From Dipylidium caninum (Eukaryota; Platyhelminthes; Cestoda; Cyclophyllidea; Dipylidiidae), in NCBI GenBank assembly GCA_017562135.1, contig QEYB01001046.1, forward strand, positions 4,402,001 through 4,466,000: DNA of 64,000 nucleotides, read 5' to 3'. Positions 24,930 to 40,409 of the stretch are shown piece by piece (position 1 is the first letter of the stretch; each line of letters starts with the position of its first letter). Under the pieces are notes generated by a model, which was not told the DNA's origin, made no database searches, and was given only the letters and a program-made list of their open reading frames with translations. Made by a program: the position numbers and the translations under genes.

Positions 24930-27900
24930 TGCGCCTATGGGAATAAACAAATGTCTAGGACAAATAGATGTGCAAATGAATATGGCCTTTTCTTCCTTTA
25001 TGTAAAAGGCCAGAGTTTAGTATTTGCCTAATTGGCGGGGATAAGGAGCGGTTCGGGAATTCCTAACATTTATATTTTTGTCATAACTGTAAAACTTCCA
25101 TACAACATGCTTTTCCATGAGCACGCCAGCGCCTAACCATACGCCCCTTTATCCGAAAGTTTCATGCATTTTAGGACGTATCCAATACCCAGTCATATGA
25201 GAAAACCATAGCATTTCTTATGCCCTTTATGCTCGGTTGTCGTAGCTGATGATTCCATCATTATTTCAAGACTTTACGAAATTCGTTACCGAGGAGAACG
25301 GAAAAGGATTAAGGGTGTTAGTAATATATTTAATTTCAGAACTCCCAGCTAAATTACTACAATTTAATGAACATATTATTAAATAAACAACTCTGTTCCA
25401 CTTACATATCATCCATTTTGGACAATCTAAGCGGATCGTAATAAACTTAATGATGTTGGGAGATCTCAGCAAAACGAACAGTTAGTGAGTGAGGCTCGTG
25501 TCCCATAAACTGAATGAAATTAAATAATGGGAACTAGACTTCCGCGGAAGAACCAATCACCACCGAACAAGATGCACCAGGTTTCCAATTGGAGAATGGC
25601 ACATTCGATCCACCCGCACAAAGTTGATTACCAGTGCTTTCCAATTGGTCGATGCCAGAGGGATTTGCGCCGCTTTCATTCTTGCCCTTACACCCCAGGC
25701 GCCTGCAACTGCCGCCTACGTGCCCACGTTGCGTAACTTGGACCAACTTATAGTTTGTAGCATGGAACATTTACAATGGATTCGAGTAACCGAGGCCATT
25801 GATTTGGACATCTTCGCAGAAATGAGGCTTTATTAATAGGGGCACTAATTTTCCAGAGAGTACCATCGTTAGTTTACTATTTTTTTACAATGCGGTCGAT
25901 TTCAACCTTCAGCGTCAATACTAACCTCATCGAATGCAATCGTAGAATAAAAAATTTTCTACCATTCAATAATACCAGATACAAATTTAAGGCGTTTTTT
26001 ATTCCGCGAAGATTTCTAGAAGCATCAGAATAGCAAACGAATGATTATAATGTACTCGAACTGATAATCGAGGTGCGTTCATTTCTTTTGGCGTGCCTCC
26101 GTCCCATCCATACCTGTTGGTGAATAAGTTCTCCTCACCCCGTAATGTTATCATGCGATATGTTGGGGAGTCCCGGTCTCAATTTTTTAGTAATGACCTC
26201 GTGACAAATAGACTCAAGTGCATTTGGGCGACAAAGGAAAGGGGAGGATTTCGCCCTTCGCCCACATTTCATACAAGTCGAGAGGTTGTATGTATTTCTT
26301 TATTCAGATGCGCGCATAAAGCTAGTTTCCGTTTTCGATCCAATGGATTCACTGCATTAGCCCGTCGACTGATACTCTTTACCTAATGCCATGTGTGATC
26401 CACCGGAGGCAGGAGAACAGCGTAAAGGGGGTTAGGAATACGGGTCGTCCATAAGTGGCGTAATTGGGTACTGATTTGATCTGCCTGCAATCTGCCAACA
26501 GAACACTGTCAAACTCACTGAAGGCAAAACATGTAAACTTCGCCATAATTAAGCCGCACATACCAGCCCTTAGGGAAGCAAAATCTGTCCTCACACAAAG
26601 GCAGGGTAAAGCGTCCGGTTATCGCGTCAGGGAGAGACGATCTCATGAACTACTTTCACCCAGACACGAACAACTAACTTATCCACCAAAGTTTCAAGTC
26701 ATCCAGACGCCATAAATTACTAAGACTTGCCCTCGCTAAGCACTTATATCTCACATCGTTTGGCATCCTTAGGACAGTACTTTGGAACTGTATCAACTCA
26801 ATGACATCCCACTTCAACTGTTTGCTCTAAAACGGCTCTTGTCGTGCTCATTTTTACTCAAAATGATCGAGGCGACCTCACCACACGTGAGATCAGTCAA
26901 TTTGAGGAATGAGTGGTAACGCCTCCCTCATGGCATGCGTAATGGGAAGGAAGGTGCCCCCAAACGGTCGGTGCCCGCACTGGCCCGGTGCCAAGGGCAG
27001 GCAGGGGCGAAGGTGCATCGGACTGAGGCGCAGACATGCGTACACCCAAACTCGGACAAGTCTTCCCCACTTGAAGCGACTCGATTCGACTAAGTCATAC
27101 TGACGGGTGCGTGACGAGTTTGCGAGACGCCAGAACCCTGTGCTGGCTGCCGAATGGTCTCATCGCCTCAAGGCTGAAAACCCAGCAACGGACTGAGGTC
27201 ATCCTGCAATCCGTTTAGGCTGCCTGTCTATGAGTGCCCTAACAATAATAAGGAGTTTTAGCTACGAAAGTGCTTGGGTTCTCGCTTGGGTTCTCGCTTG
27301 GGCGGTCTCGCGTTTTTCGTACACGACGAGGTCGTCGATTCTGTCGCGGAGATGAGTAGGTGAGGCTTCGGTTGAAGAGTGGTTTAGGTCATGGGCGCCT
27401 GGTGTCGCCGATGGGCAATGAACTCGCTCTCATCAGCTTTTTTGTTAAACGGGTTAAAAGGTTAGAGCTTGGCGAAAAATACATTTCTCCTGTGCCGAGA
27501 GTGATAAAAGTTTAACATTGTCCGGTATCATGCACTTGGGCGTAGGAGAGCTCAATAAATGTGGCGGAGTATGCGCGGCAGTCCAGACCCACCGAGAGGC
27601 GGCAGACACGCTGGCCGCAAGGGCATTCGGCACTCCTGTCCCCTATGGGCACCGGTAACTATGCGCTTCTGTGCAGATCCGGAAACAGAGACGAGAAACA
27701 AAGACCTCCTTAAATTGAGTCGGTTTCAGATCACTCGACTTTCTGGATGCCCTGCGGATGCTTCTTTTGGAAGCATTTGACATGCACAATGGCCCTTTCA
27801 AAACACCTTAACTCGCGCCTAGAGTGATTGTTTGTTGCCGAAATACATACGAAAAAAACCTTATTAAAACCGCAAAAGGGGAACACTCTCTAAACAGGAG

Positions 27901-29575
27901 TGACAAAAGTTTACGGCGATCTGCTTTTTGATAAATTCAAATTAAAGGAAAACAGACGTTTTTACGCCAACGGCCTGGTATGTGAACTGCTGGAAGACGT
28001 TGCGAATTGTCTGCCACGAATTAAGCTGTTAACAGAAGATTCCTGAGAGAAACAGTTGGCCCATCCGCCCCGCACCAGTGAGTGCGGGGGCGACACACTT
28101 CTGGCGGTCAACTCGCATAAATCACTGATCGCAAGCGAACATGCAAGATTCTCCCACCCACTATAAACTTGGGCCAAGTGAGAAAAGACTCCCCTGGTGG
28201 ATGACATTAAAACCACTATTTCACTCTTCCTACGACAGAGCGCCAGTGAGACACTTCTCCAACCGCCATGATGCGCAACAGCACATTCTCGTTCTGTCTG
28301 AGGCAGGTGACAAAGGAAAATGCAGAAGAAAAGCTGTAGAAGAAAATGGGAGTTGTGAGGAGTGGCATCCGACTCGCAACTCGATTTGCTGGACACAGGA
28401 GACGGGTGCAGACGCTTCAATGCAGATGAAAGGCTGACCACCGGCCACGTGTGAAACGCTCCCCCTCCTTCCACCGGATGGAACCTGGCCGGCCTATTTG
28501 TCAAGGTGCACAAGGAGGCAGGACACAGCGCTCACTCCTCGGTTGCATACCTCCGGTCAGGTGCACACAAATGCAAGGTGGTAATCGACCCCCTGGCAGA
28601 TGCCCAAGGATTCCACTTACCACGCTTCTCCAACCCGCCCAAAAAGGCCTGTACGCGGATAAAATGCAGGTGCTACTCTCGCACGCAGCCTGCCAACACT
28701 CATGGGGACGCCGAATGGAGAGGTCATTGACTCGTTTCAACCACGTGTCGTGTGATATTCGAGGCATTTCGTGGTCCGACTTAACAATTAATGGTTTCGC
28801 AACACACAAAAAGCAAAAGTTGCAAACGAACGAGTTGTGAGACGCTAAAGCGGGCTTAACAAATGAAGAAAACGAGGAAAAAACTTTTCTCAAATAAGTC
28901 GGGAAATGGCGTGACAGTGCGACCAACCATTGGAAATCCAGTCCGGATAGAATAGCATTTTGACCCACTATTGGTCTGTCTCGAGGACAACATCAGTTCC
29001 GTCAGGGCGGCAACAGCAAGCCCGCGGTAAGGTAGAGCGGAATATGAAAACGTTCAGGCCAGAAGAGACAGGAATAACCACAAATGTCCTATTTCAAACT
29101 AGACCAGACAATCGAAAGGACGGTGGGTACGATGCAATAAAGCTATCCTAAAAACCTGCATTCCTTTCCATTTGACGACCACTTGGTGCAGTCTTTGTGC
29201 AATGGAGGTTTCAGCCACCAACCTCTAACCTCGCGCCAAGTGGACAGCACCTTATTTGAGGGCAGAATGCTACATATGACATCCTGCTTCCTCAAAACCC
29301 TACTACCTTATGCGATCAATTGGGCTTCAACGCGGCTGAGAGCCAATCCAAGTGGTAAAATGTGGAAGAGAATTTCACGGCCAAGCGAGATTTGGCATTT
29401 GTTGTTATTGCGAAGACCAGAAAACATTTTGGTGAGACGCTGTTAATCCAAATGCATGAACCCTCCGTTAAGTGCGAGGAGCGATGAAGTATCGGAAGGG
29501 CCTCGAAAAGCCAATGCGTTAATGGAGGGAAGATTGAACTCATTAACAAACGTTCTGTAACTCGAGGGGAAGCAG
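24930..29575. other. Intergenic, no gene confirmed
   Basis: About 4.6 kb between the 5' end of filamin and the 3' end of the RECQL gene. It is AT-rich to about 26.8 kb and GC-richer from 26.9 to 29 kb. Open frames at 25534-25770, 27962-28513, 28141-28437 and 28451-28840 overlap on both strands and show no domain or convincing splice partners. A 12-bp unit (TTGGGTTCTCGC) is repeated in tandem near 27276-27300. The filamin promoter and first exon should lie near 24.9-26 kb. Confidence 0.45.
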
Positions 29576-32500
29576 TTAGTCAGAGTCGAGATCACTTTTA
29601 TTCGGGTTTGAACGTTTCCTCGACTGCTTTGGCGTCTCCTCGTGATCCAACACATCGAGAGGTAGAAAGAGCTTCGAAGGTGATTGAAAGTCGGTGCTGG
29701 TCCCGACGACGTAGACGATGGTAGAATAGGGCGTGAAGTGAAAGTCCAACGTAACTACCTTGTTACAAAGGCACCAGGCCAGTAAAAACTCGCATACGCG
29801 AATCTGCTGCTTGCGACTTGCTCGTGCTGGCAGTATTTGGGAGAGCGCGTCAACTACTCCCGCATCCTTCACCAACAGATCCACTAATTTGGGCCCCGTC
29901 AAACGCTGAGATTCCTGTCTTTTCGCCTCGAGTTTCTCCTGCATTCGAACGATGAAGTCAAAAGCGTCAATTTCACCTTAAAGAAAAACGAAAAATTGCG
30001 TTAAAAAAAAGTGGTGGTACGAAACGCGTCACAAATAGGGAGCAGACCAGAGTTCAAGAGAAACCAAATAGCAGGAGTTTCAAAAATGCCCAAAAGCGCA
30101 AATGCCGGCGGTGGTCTAAGAGTGCGGTGGCTTTGCACGATTCAAAGTGAGCTGACTTCAAGGCTCTAATGAAGTGCAATCTTCCACGATGCGGTACAAC
30201 CACTATCAGTCGCCTGAAGCATCGTCTAATCCTAAACGCATTTGCTTGCACAATTACTTACCCCCAAAGGCCACAAAGCAATGGGTAGTAGAAATAATGA
30301 AATTATGTTTTCTTCCTAGGACGGAAGAGAGCATTTCTTCAAACATGCATCTTTTAAGAGCAGAAGAACGGGGAGTGTTTCAACGCCGACCATTTCGACT
30401 GGACATTATAGTGAATGCTCAGGGAACACGAAATCGCCAGTTATGATTCGATAAACGATTCATGCGCTGCAACAGAGGAAGTAAAATTGCATTTAGTCGA
30501 CTGTGTCCACGCGGTGCGCGGACCATGTGCACAATTTTGTGTCAACGGCAGAATAATTCAAGTGGAGAAGGTGGCTGAACAGGTGACTGCTCCATGCGTG
30601 CACCTGAGGGCGAGTGGGCACCGAACCAATGCACAGATACACGTCAACAACGGATAAACAGCCGCGTTTCAGAAAGAGTAAGTGAAGGTTTCTATCTCAG
30701 AGCGTAGCCGGAGGATGTGTGGCCAGTAAAGGTTCGAGAAAAATACGTGAGCACATCTTACGACCAACGGCGGTAGCCTCATCGTCGCCACGTTGCGGAG
30801 CGGAGAGGTGAGTGCAGATGTCACAGGGCGATGACTCGCAGTGGAAAGGCTCCCAGCTTGTGTCACCCAGGCTTTCAGAAATAAGGCAGCGTCGACAACG
30901 TCGCGTTTCCACGGCATAGGCAATCATTTGGAAGAGTTTGGGCAGACCCGACTGCTCCGCGAAAACCATGTTGGCCAAACGAAAAAAATCGACGAGGTGC
31001 CAGAAGAGCACCACTCGACTCGGCGCACCGTCGCGTCCCGCGCGGCCCGACTCTTGGTAGTAATTCTCCAGGCTTTTGCTGGGTGACAGGTGTAACACAA
31101 AACGCACATCTTGCTTGTCAATCCCCATGCCAAAGGCCACTGTTGCCACTATCACCTAAGATATGATGGATACCAATGGACACGTTTTCAAGTCAACCTC
31201 AGGATGAGCCAGTGTGATCCTCATAGCGTTAGCTGAAGCCGGTTTTGACCAGAATTTAAGGCTAACTATTCGTGGAGTACCTAGTCTTCATACAGAAAAT
31301 AAGGGGAAAAAGCGATGTAGTGAAAAGTAAAAGGACAGTGAGACTTGATATAAACGCAATTTAGCAGAAAAACCAATTTACGAAGCAGTAAAAAAATCGT
31401 TCCTTCCATGTGGACAACCATGGTTGTCTTACTCCCAAAAAGAAGGAAAACCAAGTGAAAATGGGAAGTACATTTAAAAGGTGATGAAAAGTTGGATAAG
31501 AGATGAGCGTCCAGCGTGATCGCAACCGTGAGAGAAGCAATAAGTTGGAGAAAGGGGCTCTCCAATGACACAATCGGAAGAGCTCTGAGGTCCTCATGGA
31601 GACTACAAGTGGGTACGTTTAAGAGCCGATTTTTACCAGTAAATCAACCTTAATTCTGAGCACGCTCCACTTAGCCTTGTAATTTGGTTGGTGAATAGGG
31701 AAACAAGGAATCTCGAGCGAGTTTTGACTCCTGCTGTCCAATTACTTGAGCTTTCCCATTTTTGCAGAGACTATTAGGCATGTCAACGAAATTCGCAGCT
31801 CATACGAGTGAAGACAAGAGTCCGGCAAAACCCGTGTTCCTATTAAGCAAACAGAGGCCACTGTAAATAAGTTAAGTAAGTGCACGTGTTTCCAATTGAG
31901 CAGAAAGAAAAACCTTGGCACGATAATACTAAAATTGTTTAAGCATAAAGCAATGAATGAATCCAAATGGACAGCAAACCACAGCTTTGGGTTCCACATT
32001 TTTTTTATTTGGCAATAAGGTAAGATGAGCCATGCCTGAATTTTGCCATCCAGCCAGGCCACGTGATCCTGCAGACGCCGGGCCGGGTCAACGTTGGCAT
32101 GATAGAAGGCGGCGGAGATGCCCTCCTGGTTGAGAAAAGTGGAGAGGTTTTCCGTGTCCTTCTGCGATAAGCAGTATATGATTCCTACACGAAACGTTTG
32201 AAAGGGAAGAAGCACACACATTGACGGAAAGTTATTGAGAAAATCAAGTGTTCGGGCATGCAAAACAAGCACAGGCTCATGCGATTGGTGATACGGGAGA
32301 AGAAAGGGAGACGATAAGAGTAAACACATACCGGACTGTCCCGAAAACTCTGATCTCAGTAGGCCGCAAATGGCCGCATAGGAAGAGGTGACAGGGCCAG
32401 AATGAAACCGCACCTAAGGCGAGCAAGATTCACTTAAGTAGTTTTGATTCGAGCCGTCAAAAGGAAAAAGGACACACATCATAGGTCGACCGGTAGGCTA

Positions 32501-34587
32501 ACACCGATGAAATGAAAGTAGTTCAAATGTGGGACAAGTGGGAACCGCGCTCTTATGACCTTAGAAAATGCGTGCATTGGGTCGGATTAGCATAAATCCT
32601 CCATCAATCAAAAGTAACGTTTTGTAATGACACCAGAAAGTAGAAAATTATCCACCCATTCAAGGGCAGTCCACATTGACTTTTACACTAGCATACTAAC
32701 GAAAACAGCGGTGTCCCGATTGTCAACTAAGCGGATAAAATTCTAGAGGACGACACACGACTTCAAGATCTCGACAAAGAATTTGTTTTGGATTACGAAA
32801 CTTGTGTCTTAGAAAACAAGTTAGCTAGCAGTGGTTTAATCGAGTATAAAATAAATTAAACCTAAAATACAAACAAGTGAGACGTCGGAAGGGGCAAAAG
32901 GCAGCCAGATTGCTGATGAAAACTTTACAACTTAGCATCAGCAGCCTCGGAGTTGGCCAAAATTGCCTGAACTTGGGGAGGACATGTGAGCGAAAGCAAA
33001 CAAGGCTTGAGTGCAATAAAGAAAAGATAAGAGGGAAGAGGAAAAGATCTACTTCGTAACGCAGATTTGGCCGATTGTAGGAGGACCGTAGGACAAGACA
33101 ACTGTGCTGTTTGAGTCCGAGCATCCTCTGGACATCAAGGACTACCTCGGCTGAGGCTGTGGCAGTGAGACCCAGAATTGGTACACGCGGGAACTGAGCG
33201 CGAAGAACATGAAGGAATTTGTAATCAGGCCGGAAGTCGTGGCCCCACTGGCTCACACAGTGGACTTCGTCCACTGCAATTCGGGCTAGGCGATCTCGAG
33301 CATAGGCCTTTTCCAGCCGATGCATTAGCCGTTTCGACTTGCTCAATTTCTCCGGCGTCACAAAGAGTAGTCGCAAACGATGTTGGAACGACTGAAAAGT
33401 CAGTGAAAATGAACTTGCTGCTGACTTCATTTAGGGGGGCTGTTGCAAGGAGCAGCCATTAAACAACTTTGTTCGCAAGTGCGTCCAAGTTGTATGTACT
33501 AATTATTAGTAAGAAGACAAGAGCGCAAATGGAAGGTGAAGCGCATTTAAGCAACTTTTACCTTGCGAAGCATTTCGTTTGGCGAGGTAAAGCAATGGCT
33601 CTCATTTCTGCAAATTAGTGGAAGTCCCGTCTTTAAGAACTGTTTAAAGGATCTGCTTAAGTGATCACCGCTTTCCATAAAATGGATTTCGTTGACACCA
33701 ATTCGAGTTATAAAACTATCGGATTAGACAGCATGTAAGAAAAGTTATAATCACTCGGTATCAGATAGCCTTAGTGATATGCGCGAATACAAAAGATAAT
33801 TATCAATTACGGGGCATAGAGAACGAAGTAAATGCAATACTTTTATCCACTTAATGGCAAACACGTAAACAAACGTAATAAAATTCAAGGAAATTGGAGT
33901 CTGGGATAACCTTAGCGACGTTATCACCACTGATGTCGGACAGTACTTTCTGCACTTCAGCCTGAGAGGATGAAGCATCAAGAAGTGCCACGGAACTCTC
34001 AGGAATGCCCAACCGACGCAGACCGATTGCCTGATCATTCATCAATGAGACAAGCGGACTAACCACCAAAGTAAATTGGTTAGCATACTCGGGCGTCTCC
34101 AGGAAGGAAGGCAGTTGGTAGACCAAGCTTTTACCTGCGCCTAAAGTTTTAAGGTCGAGGTGGTTACCCCCATCGCTACTGTAATACATTTAGTAAACGC
34201 ATTTTACCAGTTGGCATAACAAGAATAACATCTCGGTTGCTCAAGTAGGCGTTTATCGCCGGCAGCTGAAGGGGGCGAAACTCAGAAATGCGGAAAACAT
34301 TGCGCCGAATACGCTCAAGTTCAGAGGTCCAAGGATATACCCTTTGAGTGGAGTATTCAGCAAATAAGTCTGATTTCTCGGCCGATGTTAATGCTGCCAA
34401 AGCGATCCTGTTTTTAATCTGATCGTACTGCGATTGGAGCGCTTCGCGGTGACTTATGAGAGCATCTATTTTTTTACTTAAAGAAGACAATTCCAATTCA
34501 AGCCGCTTTTCCTCATCCTTAAGATCTGTAGCCAAAATATAACTTTACAAAACAGGTGGCATACTTACCCCTCAAACCCTTATCCAT
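29576..34587 (-). CDS. RECQL: RecQ-type DNA helicase, RECQL (RecQ1) subfamily
   Basis: ATP-dependent 3'-5' DNA helicase of the nucleus. Eight exons: 34587-34569, 34525-34208, 34140-33911, 33391-33053, 32413-32332, 32184-32036, 31155-30762 and 29976-29576. They sum to 1,932 nt with all phases matching, giving 643 residues (human RECQL 649). The N-terminus is a coiled coil, then FRPLQL and motif I MPTGAGKS, here assembled across a 67-nt intron. Motif II is DEVHC followed by [11 protein letters not shown], then LTATA, FNRPNL-like [30 protein letters not shown] and motif [11 protein letters not shown]. Zinc-ligand cysteines appear as RRCRRC and CDICTH, followed by an RQC winged helix ([10 protein letters not shown]). 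A basic tail (KQSRKR) may be a nuclear signal. No HRDC domain is present, as expected for RECQL. The ATG at 34587 starts a 19-nt coding exon before a 43-nt intron. Confidence 0.94.
31156..32035 (-). other. RECQL intron with GC-AG boundaries
   Basis: The upstream exon ends AAAATTCAG and is followed by GCATGG; the acceptor is ATCTTAG. The join [12 protein letters not shown] matches the uninterrupted RecQ1 motif V region in phase 0, and there is no GT within the following 20 bases. Confidence 0.75.
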
Positions 34588-35330
34588 AACGATATCAGTT
34601 TTCTGAAATAGAAGAGATAGAAATAAGCAATACTGATCAGTAAAACCGGCTATCAAATCTAAACCCATTTAACAGAAGAAAAGAAACAAGTGAATTACGA
34701 AGTTTAAATCACCTAATCGGACCCAAAACAATTAAGCGCAGAACTCAATAACGAGAGTCTGAAATACTGAGACAATACCTGACCATGGTAATCTAAGTAA
34801 CGGACCACACATAAGTCAGTATACAAATAAAAGATACACGGCAATAAACTAGAACACACAAATCACTGATAGAACAAGAATGGACATTAAACAAAGACCT
34901 TTTGAACACCACAGTCAGAGAGGAAATCCCAGAAACAAGAATTACAAATCAGTTAGTTAGTGTATTTAAGTATTACATTAAGATTAATACAGAGAGTAAG
35001 GCAATAAACAATTACACCAAAAAAACTTGTGGTTCCATTTCTTTCAATTCCCTCATCAGTTGTTTCCTCATAGGCCTGACACGGCGTATTCGTCTAAAAG
35101 AAAGTCTTTAGGTTTCCGCAATATGATGCCTACGGAGGATTATTAAAATCACTCATAGTGGAGAAGTGTGCAATAACTGAACGCTTTGAATGGAGGCTAA
35201 TACAATACAATAAGTAAAGTAAAATCGTTAAGAGAGCAAGACTTGGAACTAATCTTAAAAAGAGTAAATGCAGATGGAGGTTGACGGTGAGACACATAAA
35301 GGTGAAAAAGACAATTACTTGCGTCTTTTT

Positions 35331-36780
35331 TGTGGCTTGTTAGTTTCCTTTCTCTTGTTTTCTTTGCAAACGAGTCTAAAAGAAAACGCACTAGGAGGAA
35401 AGTATGTAGACGAAATAACCTATTTCAATTCCGACAGCGATATTTAACAAAAGTGAGTCAAGGTCCAAAAATCCATGAGGGGTGGTTATAAAAATAAGGC
35501 CTACAGCCGAGATTGCGAAGATGAAACTGCTTTCTCTATCGAAGGTCTCATAGAAACTTCGGCCGGAATGAATTTTGAAGGTGACGGAGTTAGATCAACG
35601 ATGGAAATATTCGAAATCTCAGATGGTGCCGAGTACCTCGTTGTTTTATCTTCCTTTACCTAACAATAGCAGTGCAGGAAGTCAAGAAAAAAACAGGAAC
35701 CCTTTTCAGTACCCCACCTATTTAATAAGATTTTAAGTTTTTCAGTACGGAATAAATTAACATCCGCGAAGAAGGGGCATTTAATATCAGATCGAACATG
35801 CAGATGTCATAAAATGCTTAATAACGAATAAACTAATGTTTTGAGTTGATTCCGATAAGCCACCTCATTCAACCATTAGCTTAATAAAATTTGTTACAAA
35901 GTGGGGCAGACAGATGATGAAACCGCCCTTAAGGCAGATCACTAGGGGTACTGCCATTTAAAAAGGTGAAATTGAAAATGAATAGTTGTAACAAGTAGTT
36001 CCATGAAATAGAGAAACACAGGTTAAGTAAAATTTAACATACGAGTTGATTGATTTTGCTGTTCAGGTTACTAACGAAGCGCAGTAACGAATTGTGGCGC
36101 GCCTCGAGGTTACGCAACTCACATTTTAATTGACGCATTTCTTCCTCAGATGTCATCCTTTAAGAGGGGTTAAAAACAAGAGGAAGCGAGAACATAGCTA
36201 AACACAGGTAATTCCTGACCCTAACGGTATAAACATTGTCGAGTGATAAGGTTTTGAAGTAAAAAAAGTGACAATGGATTGTGAATGCACAAAAATGTAA
36301 ATAAAGTGCCCGGCAGAAAACAATCGCGTGGGCAAAAGTATGGAAAGAATCCCTAGTCAAAAAATGTAGCCTCTAAAAACTTCACAACAATGACTAACTT
36401 GAAGATAACGGGTATAACCCTGGATATAATTATTTGGTCGAGAAGATTCGCGGTAAATTTGTGAAGCGCCTGCCCGCAAACCGCGTGGTCTCAAGTCAAG
36501 CGCTTCGGTCGATTAATGCTTGTTGGATACTTCAAAGAAACACTAGGTCACAAAAATTTTGGCGCTCGACGCAATTCTTCCTGTTCTAACATTTTGAGAT
36601 GAAAAGATGCTTGCAGTATAGCAACACACAAGATTTATATTTTGCGGAAATGAGGATAAAAAACCAGGACAATATCGGTTTTTCGTAACAGGACTTACCA
36701 TGGGACTTGCAACACAATTTCTATGATTGCGATCCAATTCATAATGTAGGAACCAACAAGGCGGTTCAATGACTTCCATA
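35331..36780 (-). CDS. Small coiled-coil protein, fragmentary multi-exon gene model
   Basis: I do not recognise this gene. Exons I can support are: 36503-36399 (reads LRPRGLRAGASQIYRESS, donor GTTAGT); 36144-36043 (EEMRQLKCELRNLEARHN, a coiled coil of about 34 residues, donor GTATGT); and 35659-35501 (VKEDKTTRYSAPSEIS, Ser-rich, ending in TAG at 35501). A phase-2 donor just before that stop (GTAGGC) would instead join an exon at 35391-35331 with a basic end (KRKETNKPQKRRK). Upstream, a coding-like segment ending CVASPM before GTAAGT (about 36702-36780) may be the 5' part; its join is unresolved. The splice phases agree between the last three exons, which is the main reason to call it real. 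Total length is probably 110-160 residues. Confidence 0.45.
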
Positions 36781-39037
<2,257 letters not shown>

Positions 39038-39928
39038 GTAAGTCCTTCCAGTCCAACTTTTCTTATTCTTCAGCAACGCCAATTCCGTTAATAGTTCTGA
39101 TTTTCTCTCGACTAAGTGTTATTTTGATTTCCTTCGTGGTGTACTATGTACTGTACTGCGACGAATATCACTTTGTCTTTTCTCTGGTTCAAATTCACGA
39201 CACTAAAGAAATGCCCGGGTTTAAATAATAGGCAACGTGTCCACTATTGAGAAATGAACAATTCTTCCTCGTTGATACTTTTTTTTACCTGACTCATTTC
39301 TAATAATGGATTTGGCTAAGGAATTGACCGCTGTGAATGTGTACATTCTTCTCGTACTGAGGCGATTGAGGTTGTATGTCATTTGAATATGTATACCCAA
39401 ATACACTCGCTCATACATCTTGGGTGTATTGACGATACATGCAAGCGAAACGCTCTCGCTTGTATTTGCGCACGCATTCGCGCCAGCAACCTTAGCGACC
39501 ACGACCTGCATGCGAGTGTGCATTCCTCCGTGTGTGCCTGCATGTGCGCGTTTACGTCCGAGTGTGTCTGGGTTCGTGTGCACTCACTCACGCCGAGCTT
39601 CTCTACCAAATTATTCTGCATCCAAGATGAGTTGTCGCGGCCCCACCTCTGTTGTCCTTTTCGCCCCTCGAAATCCAACCTCGTTCGCGCAAATGCGTCA
39701 CTTCGCACTACTTGAATGGGTGTACGCGCGGTGCCGAGACACCGCCTTCTTACCCCATGGCAATAAGATTCGTTTGAGTATGCATATATTAAGCATTTGT
39801 TTTGGTCCTCACTACTTCTCGTTTAGCCGTGTGACCCACCGAGGCTTGTTTTTTTTGGAAAAATGTAATAAGAAGTGCTTTCGAAGCTCTCAGTCCAGCG
39901 GCACGTCCAGACCTGGCGTATTACAAAA

Positions 39929-39944
39929 GTGTGTGTGTGTGTGT
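39929..39944 (+). repeat. (GT)n microsatellite
   Basis: Eight GT dinucleotides downstream of Rap1 exon 2, in a region (39360-39600) that is also rich in alternating TG/CA sequence. Confidence 0.85.
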
Positions 39945-40409
39945 ATATGTAAGCAATTCTCTCGGCTAATTGTGTTAGGGGTTACGTCAGCGGGATTTGT
40001 TTATATTCTGGTGACTGGTTTATACGGGTATGGGCGAGGGGAGATCCTTTGTATTTTTACTCGTCACATCTCCATGTATCCTTTTAAATATTTTTCACAC
40101 TATGATTTCTTGGATTCTGAATTACATTCAAATGCGACAACTTTTTGTGTACACCACTTTTAGATGACATGTTTCTGTGATAAGTGACTTTGAGAAACAG
40201 GTCGACGATAAGGTTGCCACGTTTTTTGTTGAAACTAGCACCTGACTGTTATTGGATCCTCGTCCAAGATGGTACTCCTCCAAAATCTTATTACATATGA
40301 TCTTACTACCGAGAACATTTCTGCCATCGACAAGATCTTACTCCTGAAAAATGAAAACTTTTCTACGTGTTGAATGTAATTTTGTGGCGGTAATATCCTC
40401 CTTCAGCGA

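Noticed and set aside
27962..28840. Overlapping frames of 98-183 codons upstream of RECQL's 3' end
   Set aside because: Open on both strands from base composition, no domain and no phase-consistent splice partners.
39420..40163. 247-codon open frame on the plus strand downstream of Rap1 exon 2
   Set aside because: Starts at a non-ATG codon, lies in TG-rich sequence that is open in several frames, contains no domain and its neighbours show no matching splice sites.
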